From: Bog-473 sp963717455 | GTDB lineage: Bacteria; Actinomycetota; Acidimicrobiia; Acidimicrobiales; RAAP-2 | Direction of reading: 5' to 3' | Length of the DNA: 64,000 bases | Assembly (NCBI GenBank): GCA_963717455.1 | Contig: OY970336.1 | Coordinates: forward strand, 1,054,001-1,118,000 | Notes under the pieces: generated by a model | The model's input: only the letters and a program-made list of their open reading frames with translations | Database searches by the model: none | What the model was told of the DNA's origin: nothing | Shown: positions 44,383 to 53,182 of the stretch, piece by piece | How positions within the stretch are numbered: position 1 is the first letter of the stretch | Layout: each line of letters opens with the position of its first letter | Program-made: the position numbers and the translations under genes

Positions 44383-45504
44383 TCAGCGTGGCCCACCCGG
44401 GAGCGCCCGCCTGGCCTGGGCCAGGACGAGGCGGCGGTGGGTGGCGGCGTCGCCCCAGGCCCGCGAGAGCGCCCAGGTGCGTTTCAGGAAGAAGTGGAGG
44501 TCGCACTCCCAGGTGTACCCGATGGCGCCGTGGACCTGCAGGGCCACCCGGGCGGCCAGGTCGGCGGCGTCGGACGCCATCGCCTTGGCCATGGAGGCGT
44601 CGTGCGAGAGCGTGGGCTGGGCGGTGGCGAGCGACCACGCGGCGCGGTAGGTGGCGGGGCGGGCGAACTCCAGCGCCACGCGGGCGTTGGCCAGGTGGTG
44701 CTTGACGGCCTGGAAGCTTCCGATCGGCTTGCCGAACTGGTGGCGCTCCTTGGCGTACGCCGACGCCATGGCGACCATGCGGTCGGCCAGGCCGATCAAC
44801 AGCGCGGCAGAGCCGGCAGCGGCGCGATCCGCGAGCAGCGCCACTGCGGCCTCGGCCGCCACGCCGTAGGCGAGCAACGTGTCCGCGTCGAGCGGCCACT
44901 GCACCGTCGACAGGTCGCGCGACGAGCTCAGTGCCGGCGTCTCACGCACCGCGCACGACGCGGCCGGGACCGCGTGCAGCTGCCAACCCGACTCGGGGTC
45001 GCGGCAGGCCAGCAACAGGATCGTCGCCTCGCGGGCGCCGACGACGCGGGGGGTGCGCAGCGTCCCGTCCGCCGTCACCTCCGTCGGCGAGACGATCCCG
45101 GTCGCGGTGACGTCGATGCCGCCGACCGCGAAGCCCGCGTCGTCCTCGACCAACGCGCTGAGCGCGGCCGCGGCGGTGAGATCGGGGAGCAGGGCGGCCA
45201 GCGTCGGCGCGGCGAGCGCGGCCGTCTCGAGCAGCGGTTCGGGCAGGCAGGCCCGACCCGCCTCCTCGAGCACGCCGACCAGGTCGACGTCGCTCAGGCC
45301 CAGCCCGTTGGCGGCTTCGGGCACGACGAGCGCGGGCGCGCCGAGCTCGGCCAGCACGGCCCACCGGTTCCGGGCCAGCTCGGCCCGGCCCTCCTCGTCG
45401 GCCAGCTCGAACGCGCGCAGCGCGTCGGGCGCGCACTCCGTGTCGAGGACCGTTCGCACGCCGTCTCGCAATGCCTCCTGCTGGTCGGTGAAGGAGAAGT
45501 CCAC
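44383..45504 (-). CDS. Acyl-CoA dehydrogenase, second subunit
   Basis: A 373-residue acyl-CoA dehydrogenase of the small-subunit type: MDFSFTDQQEALRDGVRTVL, AYAKERHQFGKPIGSFQAVKHHLANA and QVHGAIGYTWECDLHFFLKR. It resembles the beta subunits of heterotetrameric FadE enzymes for bulky steroid or branched acyl-CoA. It follows its partner with an 11-bp gap. Confidence 0.9.
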   Translation of the reverse strand: MDFSFTDQQEALRDGVRTVLDTECAPDALRAFELADEEGRAELARNRWAVLAELGAPALVVPEAANGLGLSDVDLVGVLEEAGRACLPEPLLETAALAAPTLAALLPDLTAAAALSALVEDDAGFAVGGIDVTATGIVSPTEVTADGTLRTPRVVGAREATILLLACRDPESGWQLHAVPAASCAVRETPALSSSRDLSTVQWPLDADTLLAYGVAAEAAVALLADRAAAGSAALLIGLADRMVAMASAYAKERHQFGKPIGSFQAVKHHLANARVALEFARPATYRAAWSLATAQPTLSHDASMAKAMASDAADLAARVALQVHGAIGYTWECDLHFFLKRTWALSRAWGDAATHRRLVLAQARRALPGGPR

Positions 45505-45516
45505 GCCCGGCCCGCT

Positions 45517-46665
45517 TCAGCCCCGCGGGAGCCCGAGCAGGCGCTCGGCCACCACGTTGCGTTGGATCTCGTTGGTCCCGGCGTAGATCGGGCCGGCCAA
45601 CGCGAAGAGGTAGTCGTCGAGCCACTCGCCTGGCGCGCCGGCCTCCAGCAGCTCGGCATCGGCGCCGAGCAGGTCGAGCGCGGTGGTGTGGATGGCGACG
45701 TCGGTCTCGGACCAGAAGATCTTGTTGCAGCTCGCCTCCGCGCCCACCGCCTGACCGCGGGCCACCCGTGACGCTGTCCAGTAGGTGTGGAGCTCGTAGG
45801 CCTCGGCGTCCATGTGGGCCCGGGCGACGGCGTCGGCGCATGCGGCCGGGCCGCCGCGCTGGTCGAAGAGCGCGACGAGGCGGTCGGCTGCCTCGGTGTA
45901 GCGCGCCGGGCTGCGCAGCGACAGCCCGCGCTCGGAACCGGCCGTCGCCATCGCCACCGACCAGCCGGCCCCGACGTCGCCCAGGACCTGCTCGTCGGGG
46001 ACCTCCACGTTGTCGAAGAAGACCTCGGCGAAGCCGGTCTCGCCGTCGAGCTGGGGGATGGGGCGGACCGTCACGCCGGGCGAGTCCATGGCGACGAGGA
46101 AGTAGGTCAGCCCGCGGTGGCGCTCGGCCTCGATGTCGGTACGGAAGATGCCGAAGCACCACTCGGCGAACGCCCCTCGGCTGGCCCACGTCTTCTGCCC
46201 GCTCAACAGCCAGCCGTCGCCGGTCGCATTGCGCACCGCCCGCGAGCGGATGCCGGCGAGGTCGCTGCCGGCGTCGGGCTCGGACCACGCCTGGCACCAG
46301 ATCTCGTCACCCGAAGCCATCGGCGGCAGGAAGCGCGCCTTCTGGGCGTCCGTCCCGTACCCGAGCATCGTCGGCGCGAGGAGGAAGATGCCGTTCTGGC
46401 TCACGCGCTTGGGGGCGCGGGCGCGGTAGTACTCCTCCTCGAACAGGAGCCACTCGAAGATCCCGAGGTCGCGGCCGCCGTACTCGGCCGGCCAGCTGAC
46501 GACCGACCACCGGTCGTCGAACATGGTGCGCTCCCAGCGCCGGTGGGCCTCGAAACCGGCGGCGGTGTCGAACGAGGGGAGCGGGTCGGGCGGGACGTGC
46601 GCTGCCAGCCACGCCCGGGCCTCCGCCCGGAACGCCTCGTGCTCGGGGCCGAAGGTCAGGTCCAT
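45517..46665 (-). CDS. Acyl-CoA dehydrogenase, first subunit
   Basis: A 382-residue FAD enzyme: IWCQAWSEPDAGSDLAGIRSRAV, LLSGQKTWASRGAFAEWCFG and IYAGTNEIQRNVVAERLLGLP. As in the other pair in this window, Ala replaces the usual catalytic Glu at the E-G-T position. This fits the heteromeric class, in which another residue acts as base. It is the first gene of the pair. Confidence 0.9.
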   Translation of the reverse strand: MDLTFGPEHEAFRAEARAWLAAHVPPDPLPSFDTAAGFEAHRRWERTMFDDRWSVVSWPAEYGGRDLGIFEWLLFEEEYYRARAPKRVSQNGIFLLAPTMLGYGTDAQKARFLPPMASGDEIWCQAWSEPDAGSDLAGIRSRAVRNATGDGWLLSGQKTWASRGAFAEWCFGIFRTDIEAERHRGLTYFLVAMDSPGVTVRPIPQLDGETGFAEVFFDNVEVPDEQVLGDVGAGWSVAMATAGSERGLSLRSPARYTEAADRLVALFDQRGGPAACADAVARAHMDAEAYELHTYWTASRVARGQAVGAEASCNKIFWSETDVAIHTTALDLLGADAELLEAGAPGEWLDDYLFALAGPIYAGTNEIQRNVVAERLLGLPRG

Positions 46666-46671
46666 GTCATT

Positions 46672-46698
46672 TGCACTGGGTCAGGTGCACTGGGTCAG
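46672..46698. repeat. Tandem 13-bp repeat upstream of acyl-CoA dehydrogenase
   Basis: TGCACTGGGTCAG occurs twice, at 46672-46684 and 46686-46698, 14 bp apart, starting 7 bp before the acyl-CoA dehydrogenase ATG. Read on the gene strand, each copy starts CTGAC, like half of the CTGACG motif found elsewhere. It could be a regulatory repeat or a local duplication. Confidence 0.4.
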
Positions 46699-46778
46699 AT
46701 CCACGGGTGTGGTCCATAGGCGCTGCGAATCTGGCACAGCGGCCTCCGCCTTGCCAAGGTGGGCGATGTGTCGTGCCG

Positions 46779-47750
46779 TCAGGCGCCGCCCCCGACCGGC
46801 TGGTGGAGCACGAGCGTGCGCACGAAGAAGTCCACGACGAGTTGGATGATGGCGGCCTCGTCGGGCGACTCCCCCGGCGTGCTGAACTCGTGGCCGCCCT
46901 GGGTCACGGACACCAGCTCGTGCGGCACGCCATTCGCGCCGAGGTCCCAGGAGAGCTCCTCGGACTGCTGCGGGTACACGATCTCGTCGTTGGGTGCGTC
47001 GAGGATGAGGAAGGGCGGGTCGCCACGCGCGATGTAGGTCACCGGGCTCGCCGCCCGCAGCGCCGCGCCGAGCTGCGTCTTCGGGACCCGGCCGAGGAGC
47101 GACACGAAGCTCTCCGCCACGAGCACGGCGTCGCCCTGGTTCCCCATCGTGAGCAGGTCGCTCGGCCCGGCCATGTCGACCACCGCCTGCACCCTGCTCG
47201 ACTGGTCGAGGAACGGCCCGACGTCCCAGCCGGCCGACGGCCCCGCCGTGCCCAGCAGCGCCACCAGGTGGCCGCCGGCGCTCTGTCCCCAGGCCCCGAT
47301 CTCGTCGGGGTCGATGTGCAGCGAGTGTGCGTTGGCGCGCAGGTAGCGAATGGCGCACTTGACGTCGGCGATCTGGTCCGGCCAGTGCTGACGCGGCCCG
47401 AGCCGGTAGTCGAGGCCGACCACCACGAACCCCTTGGCGGCGAGGGCGGGACCGATGGTGCCGCTGATGAACCCGCCCGTGTCGTAGTTGCCCGAGACCC
47501 ACGAGCCGCCGTGCACGTACACGGCGGCCGGCGCCGGGCCGTGCAGCGCCGACGGCTCGGTGATCCGGGCCTCCTCGTGGTTGCAGTACACGACCGTGGC
47601 ACGCTCCCCGGCGGCCAGGACCGGGTCCGGCGTGGTGCCGCGGGTCGCGGCCGCGGGCGGGGCGGGGCTGGCACCCGCGCAGGCGGCGAGCACGCCGACG
47701 CCGAGGGCGCAGACGCTTGCGAAAGCCACACCCCTGCGCACGCGCTTCAT
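46779..47750 (-). CDS. Alpha/beta hydrolase lipoprotein (esterase/lipase)
   Basis: A 323-residue hormone-sensitive-lipase-type hydrolase. The signal sequence ends in LAAC (lipobox), so it is likely anchored outside the membrane. AAVYVHGGSWVSG is the oxyanion motif, the nucleophile is in AWGQSAGGHLVA, and LDAPNDEIV and TQGGHEFSTPG supply acid and histidine. It diverges from the thiolase operon across a 79-bp gap that carries a CTGA-CGTCAG palindrome. It probably hydrolyses an extracellular ester feeding the pathway. Confidence 0.88.
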   Translation of the reverse strand: MKRVRRGVAFASVCALGVGVLAACAGASPAPPAAATRGTTPDPVLAAGERATVVYCNHEEARITEPSALHGPAPAAVYVHGGSWVSGNYDTGGFISGTIGPALAAKGFVVVGLDYRLGPRQHWPDQIADVKCAIRYLRANAHSLHIDPDEIGAWGQSAGGHLVALLGTAGPSAGWDVGPFLDQSSRVQAVVDMAGPSDLLTMGNQGDAVLVAESFVSLLGRVPKTQLGAALRAASPVTYIARGDPPFLILDAPNDEIVYPQQSEELSWDLGANGVPHELVSVTQGGHEFSTPGESPDEAAIIQLVVDFFVRTLVLHQPVGGGA

Positions 47751-47802
47751 GTTGGTCCATCAGGGCAAGGGCTTGGACCCGCCGGCGCGTCTGGCACCAG
47801 AT

Positions 47803-47817
47803 CTGATTCGGCGTCAG
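47803..47817. promoter_or_regulatory. Operator-like palindrome before thiolase operon
   Basis: CTGATTCGGCGTCAG, with an intact CGTCAG half and a weaker CTGATT half, 12 bp before the thiolase ATG and in the gap shared with the divergent esterase gene. It matches the motif at 23107, 36037 and 54868. Confidence 0.45.
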
Positions 47818-47829
47818 AATTGGTGCCTC

Positions 47830-49008
47830 ATGCCCAACGCCGTGATCGTCGACGCCGTCCGAACCCCCGTTGGCCGCCGTGGGGGGCGCCTCTCGGGGTG
47901 GCACGCCACCGACCTGGCGGCCCAGCCGCTGGCCGCCCTGCTGGCCCGCAACGACCTGGACCCCGCCCTGGTCGAGGACGTGGTCATGGGGTGCACCATG
48001 ACGGTCGGGGAGCAGGCGATGAACATCGCCCGTAACGCGGCCCTGGCGGCGGGGTTCCCCGAGACGGTCCCCGGGACGACGGTCGACCGCCAGTGCGGCT
48101 CGGCGCAGCAGGCCATCCACTTCGCCGCCCAGGCCGTCATGGCCGGCGCCATGGACGTGGCCATCGGTGCCGGCGTGGAGTCGATGAGCCGGGTGCCGAT
48201 CGGGTCGACGACCGAGCCCGGGCCGGGCGAGGCGTACGGGCCGCTGTACACCGAGCGTTTCGCGCTGATCCACCAGGGCGAGTGCGCGGAGGAGATCGCG
48301 CGGCGCTGGCACATCTCGCGCGACGACATGGACGAGTTCGCACTGCGCTCGCACCAACGAGCGGCGCGGGCCACCGACGAGGGCCGCTTCGCCAACGAGA
48401 TCGCGCCGCTCGCAGCCCGGGTCCATCCGGACGTGCCCGGGGCCGGCGAGGTGGGCGGGCTGCTCGAGTCCGACGAGGGCATCCGCCGGGACACCTCGCT
48501 CGAGAAGCTGGCCGGGTTGAAGCCGGCCTTCTCCGAGACGGGCACGGTCACGGCGGGGACGTCGTCGCAGATCTCCGACGGCGCAGCGGCGGTGCTCATC
48601 ATGAGCGAGGAGCGGGCGTCGTCCCTGGGGCTGCGGCCACGGGCGCGCTTCCACACGTTCGCGGTGGCGGCCAACGACCCCCAGATCATGCTGACGGCTC
48701 CCATCCCGGCCACCGCGCTGGTGCTGGCCAAGGCGAAGCTCTCGCTCGACGACATCGACCTGGTCGAGATCAACGAGGCCTTCGCGTCGGTCGTCCTCGC
48801 CTGGGAGCGCGAGTACCGTCCCGACCCCGAACGCGTGAACCCCAACGGCGGCGCCATCGCCATCGGTCATCCCACCGGGTGCTCGGGGGCCCGCCTCATG
48901 GCCACCCTGCTCAACGAGATGGAGCGCACCGGTGCCCGCTACGGGCTCCAGACGATGTGCGAGGGTGGCGGGCAGGCCAACGCGACGATCATCGAGCGGC
49001 TCGGCTGA
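47830..49008 (+). CDS. Acetyl-CoA acyltransferase (thiolase, FadA6-like)
   Basis: A 392-residue thiolase. Catalytic Cys89 is in VDRQCGSAQQAI, the histidine is in GGAIAIGHPTGCSGAR, and the second Cys is in QTMCEGGGQANATIIERL. NEAFASVV is also present. It resembles FadA5/FadA6-type steroid thiolases that cleave 3-ketoacyl-CoA intermediates. The stop overlaps the DUF35 start (TGATG), so the two are coupled. Confidence 0.9.
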   Translation: MPNAVIVDAVRTPVGRRGGRLSGWHATDLAAQPLAALLARNDLDPALVEDVVMGCTMTVGEQAMNIARNAALAAGFPETVPGTTVDRQCGSAQQAIHFAAQAVMAGAMDVAIGAGVESMSRVPIGSTTEPGPGEAYGPLYTERFALIHQGECAEEIARRWHISRDDMDEFALRSHQRAARATDEGRFANEIAPLAARVHPDVPGAGEVGGLLESDEGIRRDTSLEKLAGLKPAFSETGTVTAGTSSQISDGAAAVLIMSEERASSLGLRPRARFHTFAVAANDPQIMLTAPIPATALVLAKAKLSLDDIDLVEINEAFASVVLAWEREYRPDPERVNPNGGAIAIGHPTGCSGARLMATLLNEMERTGARYGLQTMCEGGGQANATIIERLG

Positions 49009-49472
49009 TGCCGGCCCCGACCCGGGTGCCCGCCGTCGAGGGCTGGTTCACCACCGGTGACGACGGTGCCCCGCCGGCGCTGCTGGGCTCGCGCTGCGCG
49101 GAGTGCGGGACGTACGCCTTCCCGGCCGAGGCGAGCTACTGCCGCAACCCCGACTGCGCGTCAACCTCGTTCGAGACGGTGGAGCTCTCGCGGCGCGGGC
49201 GCATCTGGTCCTACACCGACGCCCGCTACCAGCCCCCGCCGCCTTACGTGGCGGCCGACCCGTACATGCCGTTCTGCCTGGTGGCGGTGGAGCTGGCCGC
49301 CGAGAAGCTCGTCGTCATGGGGCAGGTCGTCGACGGGGTGACGGTCGACGACCTCACGGTGGGCGACGAGGTCGAGGTGGTCGTCGGCACCCTCTACACC
49401 GAGGACGGCTGTGACTACCTGGTGTGGAAGTGGCGGCCGCTGGCGACGCCGGCGGCCGGCGGAGAGGACTGA
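49008..49472 (+). CDS. Zn-ribbon/OB-fold (DUF35) protein
   Basis: A 154-residue protein with the zinc ribbon RCAECGTYAFPAEASYCRNPDC and the OB-fold GRIWSYTDARYQPPPPY to GDEVEVVVGTL. In steroid degraders DUF35 proteins pair with thiolase-like lipid-transfer proteins to form aldolases. Here it sits between a thiolase and such a thiolase-like gene, with only 3 bp to the latter. Confidence 0.9.
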   Translation: MPAPTRVPAVEGWFTTGDDGAPPALLGSRCAECGTYAFPAEASYCRNPDCASTSFETVELSRRGRIWSYTDARYQPPPPYVAADPYMPFCLVAVELAAEKLVVMGQVVDGVTVDDLTVGDEVEVVVGTLYTEDGCDYLVWKWRPLATPAAGGED

Positions 49473-49475
49473 GAG

Positions 49476-50693
49476 ATGCCCGACGACAAGAGGGTGGCCG
49501 TGCTCGGCGCCGGCATGCACGAGTGGGGCAAGTGGGGGCGCCCCTTCGTCGAGTACGGACTGGCCGCGGCGCGTGACGCGCTGGCGGACGCCGGGCTCGG
49601 GTGGCGCGACATGGAGTTCGTCTCGGGGGCGGACACCATTCGCAACGGGTACCCGGGTTTCGTCTCGGGCGCCACGTTCGCGCAGGCGCTGGGCTGGACC
49701 GGGGCGCGCGTCTCGAGCGTCTACGCCGCCTGCGCGTCGGGCGCGGTGGCCATCGCCAACGCGCGGGCGCAGATCCTCGCCGGCCTGTGCGACGTGGCGC
49801 TGGTGGTCGGCGCCGACACGACGCCGAAGGGCTTCTTCGCCCCCGTCGGGGGCGAGCGCAAGGACGATCCGGACTGGCTGCGCTTCCATCTCATGGGCGC
49901 GACGAACCCCACCTACTTCGCGCTCTACGCACGCCGGCGCATGGACTGCTTCGGCGCCACCGAAGAGGACTTCGCCCAGGTCAAGGTGAAGAACGCCCGC
50001 CACGGCCTCGCCAACCCCTACGCGCGCTACCGCAAGGAGGTCACCGTCGACGAGGTGCTGGCGTCGCCCATGGTGGCCGACCCGCTGCGCCTGCTCGAGA
50101 TCTGCGCCACCTCCGACGGCGGTGCGGCGCTCGTGCTCTCGAGCATGGAGTTCGCGCGGCGCCATGGGAGCGCGACGCAGCTGGTCACGATCGACGCCGT
50201 GTCGACGGTGACGCCGACGTTCCCCAACACGGTGATCGAGATGCCGAATTTCTCGACCGACTCCGCCGCCGCGTTCGCGGCCGGGCCCGATGCGAGCGCG
50301 GCCGCCACGGGTTTCCGCCCCTCCATCGCCGCCGCGGCCTACGCCGAGGCGGGCATCGGCCCCGAGGACGTCAACCTGGCCGAGGTGTACGACCTGTCGT
50401 CCGCCCTCGAGCTCGACTGGTACGAGGACATCGGCCTGTGCGGCGAGGGCGAGGCGGAGAAGCTGCTGCGCGACGGGGCCACCGCGCTCGGTGGCCGGGT
50501 GCCCGTGAACCCCTCCGGGGGCCTCTCGTGCTTCGGCGAGGCGATCCCGGCGCAGGCGATCGCGCAGGTCTGTGAATGCGTGTGGCAGCTCCGGGGTACC
50601 GCCACTGGGCACCAGGTCGACGGAGCCACGGTGGCGGTCACGGCGAACCAGGGTTTGTTCGGGCACGGGTCCTCGGTCCTCCTGCGCCGCTGA
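49476..50693 (+). CDS. Thiolase-like lipid-transfer protein (Ltp-type)
   Basis: A 405-residue thiolase-fold protein. A Cys is present in SVYAACASGAVAIANA, but the usual thiolase GHP motif is replaced by NPSGGLSCFGEAIPAQA. This places it in the SCP-x/Ltp branch, whose members include the steroid side-chain aldolase Ltp2, which works with a DUF35 domain. Adjacent DUF35 gene supports this partnership. Substrate inferred only. Confidence 0.88.
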   Translation: MPDDKRVAVLGAGMHEWGKWGRPFVEYGLAAARDALADAGLGWRDMEFVSGADTIRNGYPGFVSGATFAQALGWTGARVSSVYAACASGAVAIANARAQILAGLCDVALVVGADTTPKGFFAPVGGERKDDPDWLRFHLMGATNPTYFALYARRRMDCFGATEEDFAQVKVKNARHGLANPYARYRKEVTVDEVLASPMVADPLRLLEICATSDGGAALVLSSMEFARRHGSATQLVTIDAVSTVTPTFPNTVIEMPNFSTDSAAAFAAGPDASAAATGFRPSIAAAAYAEAGIGPEDVNLAEVYDLSSALELDWYEDIGLCGEGEAEKLLRDGATALGGRVPVNPSGGLSCFGEAIPAQAIAQVCECVWQLRGTATGHQVDGATVAVTANQGLFGHGSSVLLRR

Positions 50694-50871
50694 CAACCCC
50701 CGTAGCAGCGGGTTAGCCGCAATTTTTGCACGGCGTGTGTGATTCCCGGCCGTTGGGGTATGGGCACGATTGACGTCGATGGTGGGCTCACCCTGCTTAG
50801 GCTGGCGGGTGTGTGCATCGTCTAATGCAGGGTCGGAGCGGAACGACGCTGCGATTGGAGGAGCCGTTTGC

Positions 50872-51336
50872 ATGTTGGCAACCGATGTGACCGAGTTGCG
50901 CCAGAATGGTGAGCAGCAAAGGAGAGCAGAAACCTCAATGCCGGGCCAGAGCAACGACCGGAACGGGACCGGGTCCGACGACGTGCTGAATGCGCTCGAC
51001 GAACTGGAGCTCGTGCTGCGGGAGAACGCCGAGAGTGAGCGCGTGCTGTCCAAGCGCATCGCCGAGGTGCGCCTCGCCCGCGAGAACGGGCGGGAATGGA
51101 AAGCCATCCTCGGCGACGAGGACGACCCAGGGACCGTGCAACTGGTCAGCACGATCCTGCGGCGCCAGTCCGAGGCGAGCGGCTACCTGCGCCGGTCACT
51201 GGTGGTGGCGCTGCGAGCCGAGGGGCAGAGCATCCCGAGCATCGCCCATCTCTTCGGCGTCACGCACCAGCGGGTGTCGAACCTGCTGCGCCGTGTCGCC
51301 CAGGGCCATGGCGCCGCAGGCGGCGACGGGGTCTAG
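50872..51336 (+). CDS. Small helix-turn-helix protein
   Basis: A 154-residue protein. The N-terminal half is an acidic helix (NALDELELVLRENAESERVLSKRIAEVR), possibly a coiled coil. The C-terminal half carries a helix-turn-helix: VALRAEGQSIPSIAHLFGVTHQRVSNLLRRV. It probably binds DNA. The ATG with GGAGGAG upstream was chosen; a second ATG at 50939 would also keep the domain. It stands alone upstream of, and convergent with, ipdC, so its targets are unknown. Confidence 0.65.
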   Translation: MLATDVTELRQNGEQQRRAETSMPGQSNDRNGTGSDDVLNALDELELVLRENAESERVLSKRIAEVRLARENGREWKAILGDEDDPGTVQLVSTILRRQSEASGYLRRSLVVALRAEGQSIPSIAHLFGVTHQRVSNLLRRVAQGHGAAGGDGV

Positions 51337-52418
51337 ACGCTCCACTTCTTCAGCACGCCGTCGGCCTCGGCCATCACAGCGTCGATGATGTCCGCCACCG
51401 GCGGCAGGGACTCCAGCACGCCGACGACCTGACCGGTCGGCAGCACGCCCACGTCGGTACGCCCGTCCACCAGCGCGGCCTTCGTCATGATCGGCGCGTT
51501 GGCCGCCATCACGACCTGGGCCCAGGTGAGCTCGTTGCCCTCCTTCATCGCCCTCCCCTCGCGGAGCAGCGACGCGAAGCTGGAGCCGGTCTCCCGACGG
51601 AACTGGTACGCACTGCGAACGGCACGTGGCAGCGCGCGCAGCCAGGACTGGGACTCGAGGTGGTCGACGAGGTCGGTGCGCACGACCCGCTGCGGCGCGC
51701 CGTCGACCTTGGTTGTCACGACGGTGCCCGTCACCGGCGTGCCGAGATACAGCTCTTTGACGGCGTCGGGCACCCGGCTCTCCGCCGAGAGGAGGAACCG
51801 CGTCCCCATGGCCACGCCCGCCGCGCCGTAGGCCAGGGCGGCCACCAGGCCGCGGCCGCTGAAGAAGCCGCCGGCGCCGATGACCAGGACGCGGTCACCC
51901 ACGGCGTCGACGACCTGGGGCAACAGGAGCGTCGTCGGGACGCTGCCGGTGTGCCCCCCGCCCTCGGCGCCCTGGGCGATGACGGCGTCGACACCCCACT
52001 CAGCCACCTTCTCGGCGTGGCGCCGCGCCCCCACGGTGGGCATGACGAAGAGCCCCGCCTCCTTGCACCGGGTGACCAGGGCCGGGTTGGGCGCCTGAGC
52101 GAAGCTCGCCACACGGGCGCCGGTCTCGATCATCAACTCGATGCGCTCGTTGACATCGGCGACGTCGGTACGGAGGTTGACGCCGAAGGGGGCCGAGGTC
52201 CGGCTCCGCACCTCTGTGATGGCACCGGCCAGCTCGTCGAGCGTCATGGTGGCCGAGGCCAGGATGCCGAGGCCGCCCGCCTCGCACGTGGCCGCGACCA
52301 GGCGGGGCCCGGCGACCCAGCCCATGCCGGTCTGCACCAGCGGAGTGCGGATGCCGACCCGCTCGCACAGCTCGGTGCGCAGCGCCGGGTGCAGGGCGCC
52401 GCCGCCCGCCGCGCTCAG
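51333..52418 (-). CDS. ipdC: IpdC-like NAD(P)H-dependent flavin reductase (nitronate monooxygenase family)
   Basis: A 361-residue TIM-barrel flavoprotein: VQTGMGWVAGPRLVAATCEAGGLGILASATMT, IAQGAEGGGHTGSVPTTLLLPQVVDAV and GAAGVAMGTRFLLSAESRVPDAVK. It matches mycobacterial IpdC, which acts on a steroid C/D-ring CoA intermediate with IpdAB. The conserved N-terminus LRTELCERVGIRTPLVQTGM extends upstream of the first GTG. The only start-like codon that covers it is a CTG overlapping the ipdB stop as CTGA, taken here as the start. Confidence 0.85.
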   Translation of the reverse strand: MSAAGGGALHPALRTELCERVGIRTPLVQTGMGWVAGPRLVAATCEAGGLGILASATMTLDELAGAITEVRSRTSAPFGVNLRTDVADVNERIELMIETGARVASFAQAPNPALVTRCKEAGLFVMPTVGARRHAEKVAEWGVDAVIAQGAEGGGHTGSVPTTLLLPQVVDAVGDRVLVIGAGGFFSGRGLVAALAYGAAGVAMGTRFLLSAESRVPDAVKELYLGTPVTGTVVTTKVDGAPQRVVRTDLVDHLESQSWLRALPRAVRSAYQFRRETGSSFASLLREGRAMKEGNELTWAQVVMAANAPIMTKAALVDGRTDVGVLPTGQVVGVLESLPPVADIIDAVMAEADGVLKKWSV

Positions 52419-53182
52419 CTCCGCACCTCGCGGTCGCGCAGGGCGCCGGGGTCGAGCACGACGCGGATCAGGTCGAGCTCCTCAGGGGTCGGCAGGCGCG
52501 TCTCGACGACGTCTTCGGGCACGGAGAGCGTGAATGCCGTGGCGGCGAGGATCTCGTCGACGGTGACGCCGGGGTGGAACGAGCGCAGCCGCATGGTGCG
52601 GTCCGGTGTCTCGAAGTCGAAGACGCCGAGGTTCGAGACGACCCGTCGGACGTCGTGGAAGCGGGTGGCGCCGCGGCCCGCCGCTGCGGCGCGGGCGTAG
52701 CCGACGCCGCTGACGAGGTCGACCTGCTCGACGAACGTGCGCGTGCTGTGGTCGGGCACCCAGTAGCTCGTCGGGTGATTGACCGAGTTGCCGGGGGCGC
52801 CGCGCACACCGACCAGCTGCACCTTGGGGTGGTCGTGCGGGCCGATGGCCGAGATGTTCTGGTTGCCGGTGCGGTCGATCTGGCTCGCCATCATCATGAT
52901 GTGCCGCCGCCCGGACCACACCACGTCGAAGACGCTGCGGTAGGGCATGGTCGCCTCACGGACCAGCTCGGAGGGGCGGGTCGCGAGGGGCGGTGCCCCC
53001 ACCATCAGCGCGGCCTCGCCGTCGGTGAGCACGAGGTCCGGCGCGAAGGTGAGCTTGGCCAGCCGAGCGCCCAGGGAGGGGATGGTGCCGAAGGGGCTGG
53101 CCATGACCTCGCCGGCTCCTTGCCACGCGTCGGCACAGCCGATGACGCAGGACTCGGCGCGGGTCACGCCCGGGTCGCTCAT
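52415..53182 (-). CDS. ipdB: IpdB, CoA-transferase-like beta subunit
   Basis: A 255-residue protein: RAESCVIGCADAWQGAGEVMASPFGTIPSLGARLAKLTFAPDLVLTDGEAAL, then FDVVWSGRRHIMMMASQIDRTGNQNIS. It is a close match to the actinobacterial IpdB subunit. IpdAB hydrolytically opens the last steroid ring (COCHEA-CoA) rather than transferring CoA. Start and stop overlap both neighbours by 4 bp, so the three ipd genes are translationally coupled. Confidence 0.9.
   Translation of the reverse strand: MSDPGVTRAESCVIGCADAWQGAGEVMASPFGTIPSLGARLAKLTFAPDLVLTDGEAALMVGAPPLATRPSELVREATMPYRSVFDVVWSGRRHIMMMASQIDRTGNQNISAIGPHDHPKVQLVGVRGAPGNSVNHPTSYWVPDHSTRTFVEQVDLVSGVGYARAAAAGRGATRFHDVRRVVSNLGVFDFETPDRTMRLRSFHPGVTVDEILAATAFTLSVPEDVVETRLPTPEELDLIRVVLDPGALRDREVRS

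Noticed and set aside
50761..50803. Promoter with TTGACG and TAGGCT before the helix-turn-helix gene
   Set aside because: The two boxes are 22 bp apart, too far for a normal sigma-70-type promoter.
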